Assembly (NCBI GenBank): GCA_043721915.1
Contig: JAYSPV010000102.1
Coordinates: 1-30,268 of the forward strand
DNA from: UBA668 sp043721915
Lineage (GTDB): Bacteria; Actinomycetota; Acidimicrobiia; Acidimicrobiales; Ilumatobacteraceae
DNA: 30,268 nucleotides
Direction of reading: 5' to 3'
Of this stretch, positions 24,393-30,268 are shown one piece after another; position 1 is the stretch's first letter; each line of letters starts with the position of its first letter. The notes below the pieces were generated by a model. That model saw only the letters and a list, made by a program, of their open reading frames with translations. It was not told the origin of the DNA and did no database searches. A program made the translations under genes and the position numbers.

Positions 24393-25107
24393 CATCGTCC
24401 TCGTGCCGGGCCAGTTCCGCGGCGAGCCGCACCCCGTCGGCAAGCTCGCCAGCACCCTGCTGTCCGTCGCAGTTGCAGGGATGGCCGACCCGGCGCGCTT
24501 CCGCCGCGGCAAGCTGTACGTCGCGGAGGGCGCGGTCACCCGGCTGCAGCTGACCCCCGGCCATCTCACCGCCTCGGTGGAGGGCAGCCGCTCACACGGG
24601 TACACGGTCAACATCAGTGTGCGCACCACCGAGCGGCCCGATATCAGCACGCCCGAGCTGATGCGGGCACAGATCAACCGGCTCACGCCCGAGGGCCGCG
24701 AGCTGATGGTCGGCTGCACCTGCCCCGACGACGCCGACCCGTGCAAGCACGTAGTCGCAGCGCTGCTCGCGTTCGCAGCCGAGCTGGTGTCGCGGCCAGA
24801 GCTGCTCGTGGAGTGGCGTTGTGGCGCTGCCGGCGAGGCGCAGGAGCGAGCCCGGGTGGGTTCGCGCGCCCGTGCCAGCGAGCGTCACCTGCGGCTGGCA
24901 CCGGCACTCGGCACCGAGCGGCTGCGTCAGCCCGAACCGCCCACACCGTGGGAGAGCGAGGAGTGGGTCGCGTTCCTCGGCGGGCCACCCCCTGTCGCGC
25001 CAGACGTGCCGGCAGAGCCGGCGACGGTGCGCAGGGCGATGCTGGGCACGATCGACCTCGGAAGCTGGGTGCAGTCCGCGATCGACGAGCTCACTGGCCT
25101 GCAGTAG
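24388..25107 (+). CDS. SWIM zinc-finger protein, partner of the SNF2 helicase
   Basis: The 239-residue protein starts at the second ATG of the duplicated junction, which gives the recognisable N-terminus MSIVLVPGQFRGEPHPVGKL. The SWIM motif is GCTCPDDADPCKH near residues 110-122 (C-x-C-xn-C-x-H), which binds one zinc ion and DNA or protein. The stretch just before, RGKLYVAEGAVTRLQLTPG and onward, is the usual lead-in of this family. The C-terminal half is Ala/Arg-rich and less conserved, ending with a short helix. SWIM proteins of this type accompany SNF2 helicases across bacteria, so a joint role in DNA transactions is likely. Translation is coupled to the helicase through the overlapping frames. 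Confidence 0.92.
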   Translation: MSIVLVPGQFRGEPHPVGKLASTLLSVAVAGMADPARFRRGKLYVAEGAVTRLQLTPGHLTASVEGSRSHGYTVNISVRTTERPDISTPELMRAQINRLTPEGRELMVGCTCPDDADPCKHVVAALLAFAAELVSRPELLVEWRCGAAGEAQERARVGSRARASERHLRLAPALGTERLRQPEPPTPWESEEWVAFLGGPPPVAPDVPAEPATVRRAMLGTIDLGSWVQSAIDELTGLQ

Positions 25108-25142
25108 CGAGCGGCCCGGCGTTGGCCGCGAAGGTTGTGCGC

Positions 25143-25194
25143 GCAACTGGGGTGCCCCGGTTGCATACGTAGCGTTCTGGGGCGCCCCAGTTGC
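25143..25194 (+). promoter_or_regulatory. Long inverted repeat that also contains a direct repeat, upstream of the sigma gene
   Basis: The arms GCAACTGGGGTGCCCC (25143-25158) and GGGGCGCCCCAGTTGC (25179-25194) pair over 16 bases with one T/G wobble around a 20-base loop. The same region holds an 18-base direct repeat, CTGGGG(T/C)GCCCC(G/A)GTTGC, at 25147 and 25177, spaced 30 bases, and a perfect palindrome CTGGGGCGCCCCAG at 25177-25190. It lies between the SWIM stop and the sigma start, so it may be a terminator, an operator pair, or both. No T-run follows. Confidence 0.65.
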
Positions 25195-25211
25195 GGGCTC
25201 AACGAAAATTC

Positions 25212-25227
25212 TGGGCTCGCCAGCCCA
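25212..25227 (+). promoter_or_regulatory. Second inverted repeat before the sigma gene
   Basis: TGGGCT-CGCC-AGCCCA, six-base arms and a four-base loop, lies 38 bases before the GTG start at 25265. It could be an operator within the promoter or a leader hairpin. Confidence 0.45.
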
Positions 25228-25264
25228 CTAGTGTCCCGCGTCTGTCAACCGAAGCGGAGGGCGT

Positions 25265-25810
25265 GTGCGTCGACAACGTGTGCAAGCACTCGCCGCCCGA
25301 CCCGACAGCGCCGCCAAGCGCCGCGCCGCGGAGATCGAGGCGTTCCTCGAGCAGCACTCGCAACGGCTCGTGGGTGCGCTGACGCTGATCACGGGCAGCC
25401 GCGCCACCGCCGAAGATGCGCTGCAGGACGCCCTCGTGAAGGCATGGGACCGCAAGGACCAGCCGATCGACCAGCTCGCCGCCTGGATCACCGTCGTCGC
25501 CACCAACCAGGCACGCAGCGGCTGGCGACGCAGCCAGGCCGAGCAGCGGGCACTCACCAAGGTGGGCGGCCGCGCCACACGCGATGCTGCGCCCACCCTC
25601 GAACCGGACGAGGCGCTCCACGCAGCGTTGCGGGCGCTGCCCGAACGTGAACGACAGGTGGCCGTGATGCACTACGTGCTCGACCAGTCGGTGGCGCAGG
25701 TCGCCGCCGCGCTCGGTGTCACCGACGGCACCGTCAAGACCCTGCTCTCCCGGGCCCGCGCGCACCTCGCTGCCCGCCTGGGAGTGACCGACGATGGAGA
25801 CGACCGATGA
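25265..25810 (+). CDS. ECF-like sigma-70 family factor
   Basis: The GTG at 25265 follows GGAGG with a 4-base spacer; the next in-frame GTG at 25277 is also possible. The 181-residue protein has sigma region 2 (about 25-95), with the GSRATAEDALQDALVKAW helix and the WITVVATNQARSGWRR helix. A short linker leads to sigma region 4 (about 115-172), with LPERERQVAVMHYVLDQSVAQVAAALGVTDGTVKTLLSRAR forming the helix-turn-helix (given here in part for position). No regions 1 or 3 and no C-terminal extension are present, as in ECF factors. The stop overlaps the next start (ATGA), the usual place for an anti-sigma factor. It probably directs transcription of its own operon and of surface-protein genes. 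Confidence 0.9.
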   Translation: MRRQRVQALAARPDSAAKRRAAEIEAFLEQHSQRLVGALTLITGSRATAEDALQDALVKAWDRKDQPIDQLAAWITVVATNQARSGWRRSQAEQRALTKVGGRATRDAAPTLEPDEALHAALRALPERERQVAVMHYVLDQSVAQVAAALGVTDGTVKTLLSRARAHLAARLGVTDDGDDR

Positions 25811-26721
25811 GTCTCGATGACGAACTGCGGCGCAGGCTGCAGGAAGCCGCCGACCGGGCCGGCGCCGGTGCCGACCCCGCGACGATCACGCAACAGGTGG
25901 CCAAGCAGACGGCCGTGGGTGCGCGACCGCCGCTGCGGCTGCTCGGCGCGATCGGTGCGGCGGGGTTGGTAGCCGGCGGCGTGCTCGGCTTCACTGCACT
26001 GAAGCCGGACGATTCGAACGCTGTCGCCACACAGATACAGGTGCAGCAGTACAGCCTGTACGACTGCCCCGGCGGCGCCGCCGCAGGTATCGCCTACCCG
26101 GGCGACCGCGTCTACGTGACAGGCCGCAACGAGGCGGGCGACTGGCTGGAGCTGCGCGATCCGCGACAGCAGGCGACGAGCCGCTGGGTTCCGGCCGATG
26201 CGGTGGACCCCGATGTGGTCGCCGGCGTGCCGGTGCGCTCGTGCACGCAGGACGTGTCGCTCTTGGCGGAAGGCGCCACCACCACGACCGAGACCACCAC
26301 GACCAGCACCGTGCCCGAGACGACCACCACGGTCCCGGCGACCACAGTGCCCGCCACCGTGCCACCAATTCGAAATCAGCCACCGGTGATCGGCAATGGC
26401 ACTGCAACGCCAAACATCATCGCCGGGCTCACCGAGTGCGGCCCCTCAGCGAGTTCCTTCGCGGTAAGTGTCACCGATCCGACCGGAGTGGCCTCGGTTC
26501 GAACCGATTGGAGCATGCCGAACTGGAGTGGCGAACAGACTGCCGGATCAGTTCTCCTTGTGCCATCGGGAAATGTGTACTCAGGCAGCATCGGCCCGAA
26601 CAACAATCCGAGCGGATCCGGAGCATTTGTGACGATCACGGTGACCGCGACTGACTCTCAAGGATTGAAGTCCATCCGGGTGTTCACCAAGTCCCTCTTC
26701 GTCGACTACTGCCTGTTCTGA
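25807..26721 (+). CDS. Membrane SH3-like / Ig-like protein, copy 2; candidate anti-sigma factor
   Basis: The 304-residue protein starts with the ATG overlapping the sigma stop. Residues 1-42 are a charged, helical cytoplasmic segment (MSLDDELRRRLQEAADRAG), absent from copy 1. One membrane helix follows (about 43-63), then an SH3-like domain (70-145) with the same DCPG...G.RV...W......W.P..AVD...SC pattern as copy 1, a Thr-rich linker, and an Ig-like domain ending VDYCLF. Position next to a sigma gene and inside-out topology suggest the cytoplasmic segment binds the sigma factor, with the external part sensing wall or surface state. No zinc-binding anti-sigma motif (HxxxCxxC) is seen, so this is inference. 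The next start overlaps the stop by one base. Confidence 0.8.
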   Translation: MSLDDELRRRLQEAADRAGAGADPATITQQVAKQTAVGARPPLRLLGAIGAAGLVAGGVLGFTALKPDDSNAVATQIQVQQYSLYDCPGGAAAGIAYPGDRVYVTGRNEAGDWLELRDPRQQATSRWVPADAVDPDVVAGVPVRSCTQDVSLLAEGATTTTETTTTSTVPETTTTVPATTVPATVPPIRNQPPVIGNGTATPNIIAGLTECGPSASSFAVSVTDPTGVASVRTDWSMPNWSGEQTAGSVLLVPSGNVYSGSIGPNNNPSGSGAFVTITVTATDSQGLKSIRVFTKSLFVDYCLF

Positions 26722-29357
26722 TGCGTACCTCCACTCGCAACCTCCTGTGCGTTGGCACATCGCTCGCTTCATTGGCGGTCGGCGTCATCGGCGCCCGCGC
26801 CATCCGCGGCGACGGCGAGGTCGCCCCGATCGGCGTCGGGCTTGCCGATTCCCCACAGTTGATCGAAGGCGACGTCGCACTCACCGACGACCAGGTGTAC
26901 CCGCTGCTCGAGCCGGTCACGATCGGCGACGACCCGGCGATCCTCGAGCGGCTCCTCGAAGGGCCGCCCGACATCGCGGACGACGCGCTGGGCCCCGAGA
27001 TCGGGCGTCCCGGCAGCGACGATTCCCCCGCAGTCGGCGCGGTGAGTGGCTCGCCCGGAGGCTCCGGCACGCCCGGCGCGGTACCGATCGACGGCACGCT
27101 GCCGCCAGGCGAGACACTGCCCGCCGATGAGCCGGTGCCGCTCGACATCCCGTTCTACTTCGACCCCGCGATCGGGGGCATCTTCGGGTTCCCAGAGCAC
27201 GCGTTCGACCTGTGTGCCGGCCGCGAGCCAGGTTCCCCGCTGCCCGAGTACTGCCCTGCGGGCTACGCCGGAACCCTCAGCGGCGGCAACCTCCCGCCGG
27301 CGCCATTCATGTGGGGCACACCCGGCCACTACACGACGGTCACCGCCGACGGCTTCCCCGAAGTCTGCCCGGCCGTCACCCCGTCGGCTGGTGCGGGCCA
27401 AGCCGCGATCACCACCTGGTCGGTCACCCCGCTGCAGTCGCTACTGGTCGAGTGGCGCCCCTATCGCACCACGCAGGAGTGGCGCTCACTCACCGTCGAG
27501 CCCGCCAACGATGCCGAACAGGAGTCGCGCTGGACCGCTCGGCTGGAGACCGAGCCGTTCGACCGTGACACCTGGGGGCTGCTGCCACGCTGCTTCGCCA
27601 TCGAACGCGACGCGAGCTTGTCCTACGACGTCCGCTTCACCGCCGTCGACATCTACAGCCGCGAAGTACCCGCGAACCCGCTGATTCTGCCCGGCAACAA
27701 CCCGGGTGGCCGGCCGCCCACCGAGGCGAGAGTGATCGGTGTCCGTCCGTTCGCCGAGGTCGCGTCGTGGACGAAGCCGGAAGGCTCGGTGGTGTTCACC
27801 TCAAAGGTGCTCACCGACTACGAGGACCGCGAATGCGGATATGAGCTCGCCGCACCGGGTGGCGTGCACTCCGCCCCTGGCCTAGCCAGCCCGGTCGGTG
27901 TCTTCGATCCGGCGTTCTCCAAGAAGGTGTTCGCCTCGGTGCAGTTGCCCGAAGCGGGCCTTGTGCTGCTCTGCGCCACGATCTACGACACCCGCAACAC
28001 GCTGCGCCCGCTGTCGGTCGACAAGATGCTGTTGCGAGCGAAGACGGCGCAGCGGCCGGTGATCACGCTCGAGGCCGTCAAGCTCGCCGACGGCATCACG
28101 ATCGACCACTTCCGCTTGAGCGCCACCATCCAGTTCCCCGGCGATCGGTACGCGACTGACGACGGGTGCAGCCAGAGCTGGACGAACTCCACCGACATCT
28201 CCGGCATCGTGGCGGTGAACGAGCCACTGTGGGACTGCACGTCCGCCCCGCTGCCGGTCGACACCTCTGGCTACGTGAAGGTGCCGGTCACCATCACGCG
28301 CACCGTCTACCCCACCCGCAGCACGGTCGAGTACCGACGGGAGGCGTGGGGGATCCAGATCCAGGTCGACCGCTGCGCCGACAATGCCTGCCCGCCGCGG
28401 CCGACCGAGTGGTACCAGATCCCGCTGCCGGCCGCCGGCAGCGCGTTGTGTGGCCGCTCGTTCTGGGAGTCGGATGCACCGTGCCCGCAGCCACAGGAGG
28501 GCGTGGCGATCGTGAAGGTCGAGTATCCGGTCATCGAAGGGGCGCCCGGGGACTACGGCACTGCGGAACTGGTGAGCACGACCGACCGCCCGATCACCGA
28601 CCCGACCGATACCGAACCCACTGTCGGCATGCTCACCTCCTCGGTGGGTGCCGCCGCCGACTTCGGCGCCCTGCCTGCCACCGTGACAGTGGTCAGCAAT
28701 CGCCCGATCACGCTCACCTCGATCGACGTCTTCGACATCGTCGGTGACGGTTCAGCGCAGTGCGCACGCCGCGATGTTCCCGTCGGCGGCGCACCGGCAA
28801 CGGAGTGGGACGTCGCGTTCGAGGTGTGCGCCGGCACCACCATGTTCGTCCAGGCGCACATCACCGATGCCGAGGGCATCGCGTACATCCGCAACCTGGG
28901 CATCATCGACCCGCCGGGCCTGGTCTCCAACTCGCTGCACAGCACGATCGAGTTCCTCGGCGGCGATCTTCCGCAGTTCGGGTGGATCTACGACTTCGAG
29001 ATGCTCCTCGACGGACAATCGCCGACCACCTACGGCTGGTACAACTGGACCGGCTCTCGCGGTAGCGGGGCCAGTTGCATCTCGCTCGACAACGGCGTCG
29101 CTCAGACCTACGGCGCCGATCCGCGCATCGAAGTCCGGGGTGGCGAGCTGAATGTCCGATTGCGGTTCCTCATCACCACTGTGGGCGAGACCGACTGCCC
29201 AACGACAGCCGCCAGCGGTGCCGGCCCCATCGAGTTGACCGGCAGCTTCTCGGCATCGCAGATCGCGGCCGGCGAACCATTGGTGCTGCGCACGTCGCCG
29301 GATGCGGCGCTGCAGATACGGGTGACACTCACCGGCCGGTTCCTCCTCGATAGTTAG
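26721..29357 (+). CDS. Very large secreted multidomain protein, partner of copy 2
   Basis: The 878-residue protein begins at the ATG sharing one base with the previous stop. An N-terminal anchor or signal (about 5-25) is followed by an acidic Pro/Gly linker (to about residue 140), then FDLCAGREPGSPLPEYCPAG, which parallels the Cys-rich entry segment of the 629-residue protein at 17977. The rest is a chain of beta-rich domains with many cysteine pairs and Trp-rich segments (WSVTPLQSLLVEWRPYRTT, FGWIYDFEMLLDGQ). No enzyme motif was found. It is likely surface-exposed, and being in the sigma operon it is the probable output of that system. Compared with copy 1 it is about 250 residues longer. 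Confidence 0.8.
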   Translation: MRTSTRNLLCVGTSLASLAVGVIGARAIRGDGEVAPIGVGLADSPQLIEGDVALTDDQVYPLLEPVTIGDDPAILERLLEGPPDIADDALGPEIGRPGSDDSPAVGAVSGSPGGSGTPGAVPIDGTLPPGETLPADEPVPLDIPFYFDPAIGGIFGFPEHAFDLCAGREPGSPLPEYCPAGYAGTLSGGNLPPAPFMWGTPGHYTTVTADGFPEVCPAVTPSAGAGQAAITTWSVTPLQSLLVEWRPYRTTQEWRSLTVEPANDAEQESRWTARLETEPFDRDTWGLLPRCFAIERDASLSYDVRFTAVDIYSREVPANPLILPGNNPGGRPPTEARVIGVRPFAEVASWTKPEGSVVFTSKVLTDYEDRECGYELAAPGGVHSAPGLASPVGVFDPAFSKKVFASVQLPEAGLVLLCATIYDTRNTLRPLSVDKMLLRAKTAQRPVITLEAVKLADGITIDHFRLSATIQFPGDRYATDDGCSQSWTNSTDISGIVAVNEPLWDCTSAPLPVDTSGYVKVPVTITRTVYPTRSTVEYRREAWGIQIQVDRCADNACPPRPTEWYQIPLPAAGSALCGRSFWESDAPCPQPQEGVAIVKVEYPVIEGAPGDYGTAELVSTTDRPITDPTDTEPTVGMLTSSVGAAADFGALPATVTVVSNRPITLTSIDVFDIVGDGSAQCARRDVPVGGAPATEWDVAFEVCAGTTMFVQAHITDAEGIAYIRNLGIIDPPGLVSNSLHSTIEFLGGDLPQFGWIYDFEMLLDGQSPTTYGWYNWTGSRGSGASCISLDNGVAQTYGADPRIEVRGGELNVRLRFLITTVGETDCPTTAASGAGPIELTGSFSASQIAAGEPLVLRTSPDAALQIRVTLTGRFLLDS

Positions 29358-29454
29358 GCGCGGCGCCACGCGAGGGCGCTACCGGAGACCCCGCCAATGT
29401 GACACCCTCCTCCAGCCATGGGCCAGCAGACACGCCAAATCGGTAGCCCTAGGT

Positions 29455-29466
29455 CACCCATGGGTG
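29455..29466. repeat. 12-base palindrome in a convergent intergenic region
   Basis: CACCCATGGGTG lies between the convergent genes ending at 29357 and 29533. It is too tight to form a good hairpin and may be a binding site or chance. The rest of this 175-base gap shows no gene. Confidence 0.3.
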
Positions 29467-29527
29467 TCGAGGGGTGCCAAGTTGTAGTGGTGGCGCGGGC
29501 AGCGGTTTGCCCTTCGGCGACCGGGCC

Positions 29528-29540
29528 GCGGCTCAGCCGC
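29528..29540 (-). terminator. Hairpin overlapping the hspR stop
   Basis: GCGGC-TCA-GCCGC forms a five-base stem with the stop codon in the loop. It could end transcription of the chaperone operon, but the stem is short and no T-run follows. Confidence 0.3.
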
Positions 29541-29916
29541 CGAGGCGTTTGCCGCCGAAGACGGTGATCTCCTGGCGCAGCGGCACCAGGTCGCGGCGGG
29601 GGGCGCGGCGGTCCGCTTCCGCGAGCGCGGCGGCCGCCAGCCCACGCAGATGGGCGTTCTCGGCGTGCAGCCGCTCGACTTCCGATTCCAGCGCCATCAC
29701 CCGGCGGATGCCTTCGAGGTTCATCCCCTCGGCGGCGAGATCGCTGATGCGGCGCAGACGATCGATGTCGATGTCGCTGTACCGGCGATTGCCGCCCTGT
29801 GTACGCGCCGGAGCCACCAGGCCGCGGCGCTCGTAGATGCGCAGCGTCTGCGGATGCATCCCTGCGAGCTCCGCCGCGACGGAGATGACGTAGACCGCGT
29901 GTTCACGTGACCGCAT
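29533..29916 (-). CDS. hspR: HspR-type MerR-family heat-shock repressor
   Basis: The ATG at 29916 has a strong GGAGGAG six bases ahead, inside the end of dnaJ, and gives 127 residues; longer readings are shadows of dnaJ. The N-terminal winged helix shows YVISVAAELAGMHPQTLRIY, ERRGLVAPARTQGGNRRYSD and DIDRLRRISDL, close to HspR of streptomycetes and mycobacteria. A coiled-coil follows (about 80-105, ALESEVERLHAENAHLR), then a short basic tail. HspR represses the dnaK operon by binding HAIR sites with DnaK as co-repressor. No HAIR site is in the window, as the operon promoter lies beyond the right edge. It sits two bases after the dnaJ stop, the standard dnaK-grpE-dnaJ-hspR order. Confidence 0.92.
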   Translation of the reverse strand: MRSREHAVYVISVAAELAGMHPQTLRIYERRGLVAPARTQGGNRRYSDIDIDRLRRISDLAAEGMNLEGIRRVMALESEVERLHAENAHLRGLAAAALAEADRRAPRRDLVPLRQEITVFGGKRLGG

Positions 29917-29918
29917 CG

Positions 29919-30268
29919 CTAGCTCCTCCCTTCGGAACCCGGCAGCGTGCTCCTCGGCGAGACAGTAGTCGCCGCGGCGAGGGCCTCGACCGCCGCCCGC
30001 TGCTCGTCGGTGAGATGGATGGGAACCACCACGTCGGTGGTGACGATCAAGTCGCCGGTTCCCTTGGCGGTGGTGAGCCCCTTGCCCTTCACCCGGTGGC
30101 GGCTGCCTGGTTGCGTACCGGCGCGCAGCCGGAGCGTGACGCGTGGCCCTTCGAGCGTGGGCACATCGACGTCGCCCCCGAGCGCTGCCTCCGCGAAGGT
30201 GACCGGCAGACGAACGGTCAGGTTGTTGCCGTCGCGACCGAACAGCGGATGGGCCATGACGTGACACT
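29919..30268 (-). CDS. dnaJ: DnaJ chaperone, C-terminal part (partial)
   Basis: The reading frame enters from the right edge, so only about 116 residues are seen. The run HVMAHPLFGRDGNNLTVRLP starts the second C-terminal beta domain of DnaJ. It continues FAEAALGGDVDVPTLEG, then RVKGKGL, and ends in a short helix and a Ser/Gly tail. All are well-known DnaJ C-terminal features, used for client binding. The J domain and any zinc-finger region lie outside, so the DnaJ1/DnaJ2 type cannot be stated; position before hspR suggests the dnaK-operon copy. DnaJ delivers unfolded proteins to DnaK and stimulates its ATPase. Confidence 0.93.
   Translation of the reverse strand, partial: CHVMAHPLFGRDGNNLTVRLPVTFAEAALGGDVDVPTLEGPRVTLRLRAGTQPGSRHRVKGKGLTTAKGTGDLIVTTDVVVPIHLTDEQRAAVEALAAATTVSPRSTLPGSEGRS
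29923..29929 (-). promoter_or_regulatory. Ribosome binding site that fixes the hspR start
   Basis: GGAGGAG on the minus strand ends 6 bases before the ATG at 29916 and lies within the last codons of dnaJ. It supports the short HspR over the long shadow extension. Confidence 0.8.

Noticed and set aside
29917..30267. N-terminal extension of HspR through the dnaJ region
   Set aside because: The extension is Arg/His-rich shadow sequence of dnaJ, and a strong ribosome site fixes the start at 29916.
1..30268. Insertion sequences, prophage, tRNA or attachment sites
   Set aside because: No transposase, integrase, phage structural gene, tRNA-like cloverleaf or flanking direct repeats were seen.

Overview
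The window comes from a high-GC genome and most likely belongs to an actinobacterium of the Acidimicrobiia type. This is inferred from gene content and style: GC-rich third codon positions, frequent ATGA start/stop overlaps, GTG starts, DUF2510 and RDD membrane proteins, Thr/Pro-rich secreted proteins, and an HspR-type repressor beside dnaJ. No rRNA, tRNA or CRISPR array was seen, so the lineage is not proven.

Region A (1-4947, plus strand) starts inside a probable FHA/ABC-2 transporter. It continues with a GYF_2-RDD membrane protein, a two-TM/lipoprotein-like ORF, a DUF2510 membrane protein, a poly-proline single-pass protein with a peptidoglycan-binding domain, and a secreted SH3/NlpC-P60-like hydrolase closed by a strong hairpin. 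Region B (5001-5475) is a decayed gene for a small secreted protein.

Region C (5476-14743, minus strand) is a tight seven-gene operon: two polytopic FHA proteins, a Ser/Thr kinase, a kinase-like/TM/FHA fusion, an anchored extracytoplasmic protein, a von Willebrand A protein and a membrane PP2C-like phosphatase. Upstream on the same strand, region D (14872-17006) holds an LpqC-like esterase lipoprotein and a zinc-ribbon/poly-proline membrane protein. A, C and D look like one envelope-signalling island: kinase and phosphatase write and erase, FHA domains read, and recurring Thr-Val-Arg-Arg-Pro motifs in cytoplasmic tails are candidate phospho-docking sites.

Region E (17144-19866) encodes a membrane-anchored SH3-like/Ig-like protein and a larger secreted partner. 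Region F (19996-25107) holds a HAD phosphatase, a VOC protein and a SNF2 helicase/SWIM zinc-finger pair. Region G (25108-29357) has an intergenic segment rich in inverted repeats, an ECF-like sigma factor and a second copy of the region E gene pair, this time with a cytoplasmic N-terminal segment next to the sigma factor. Region H (29533-30268, minus) is the end of dnaJ followed by hspR.

The two strongest candidates for undescribed biology are the FHA/kinase/PP2C/vWA island with its shared docking-like motif, and the duplicated SH3/Ig gene pair, one copy of which is coupled to a sigma factor.
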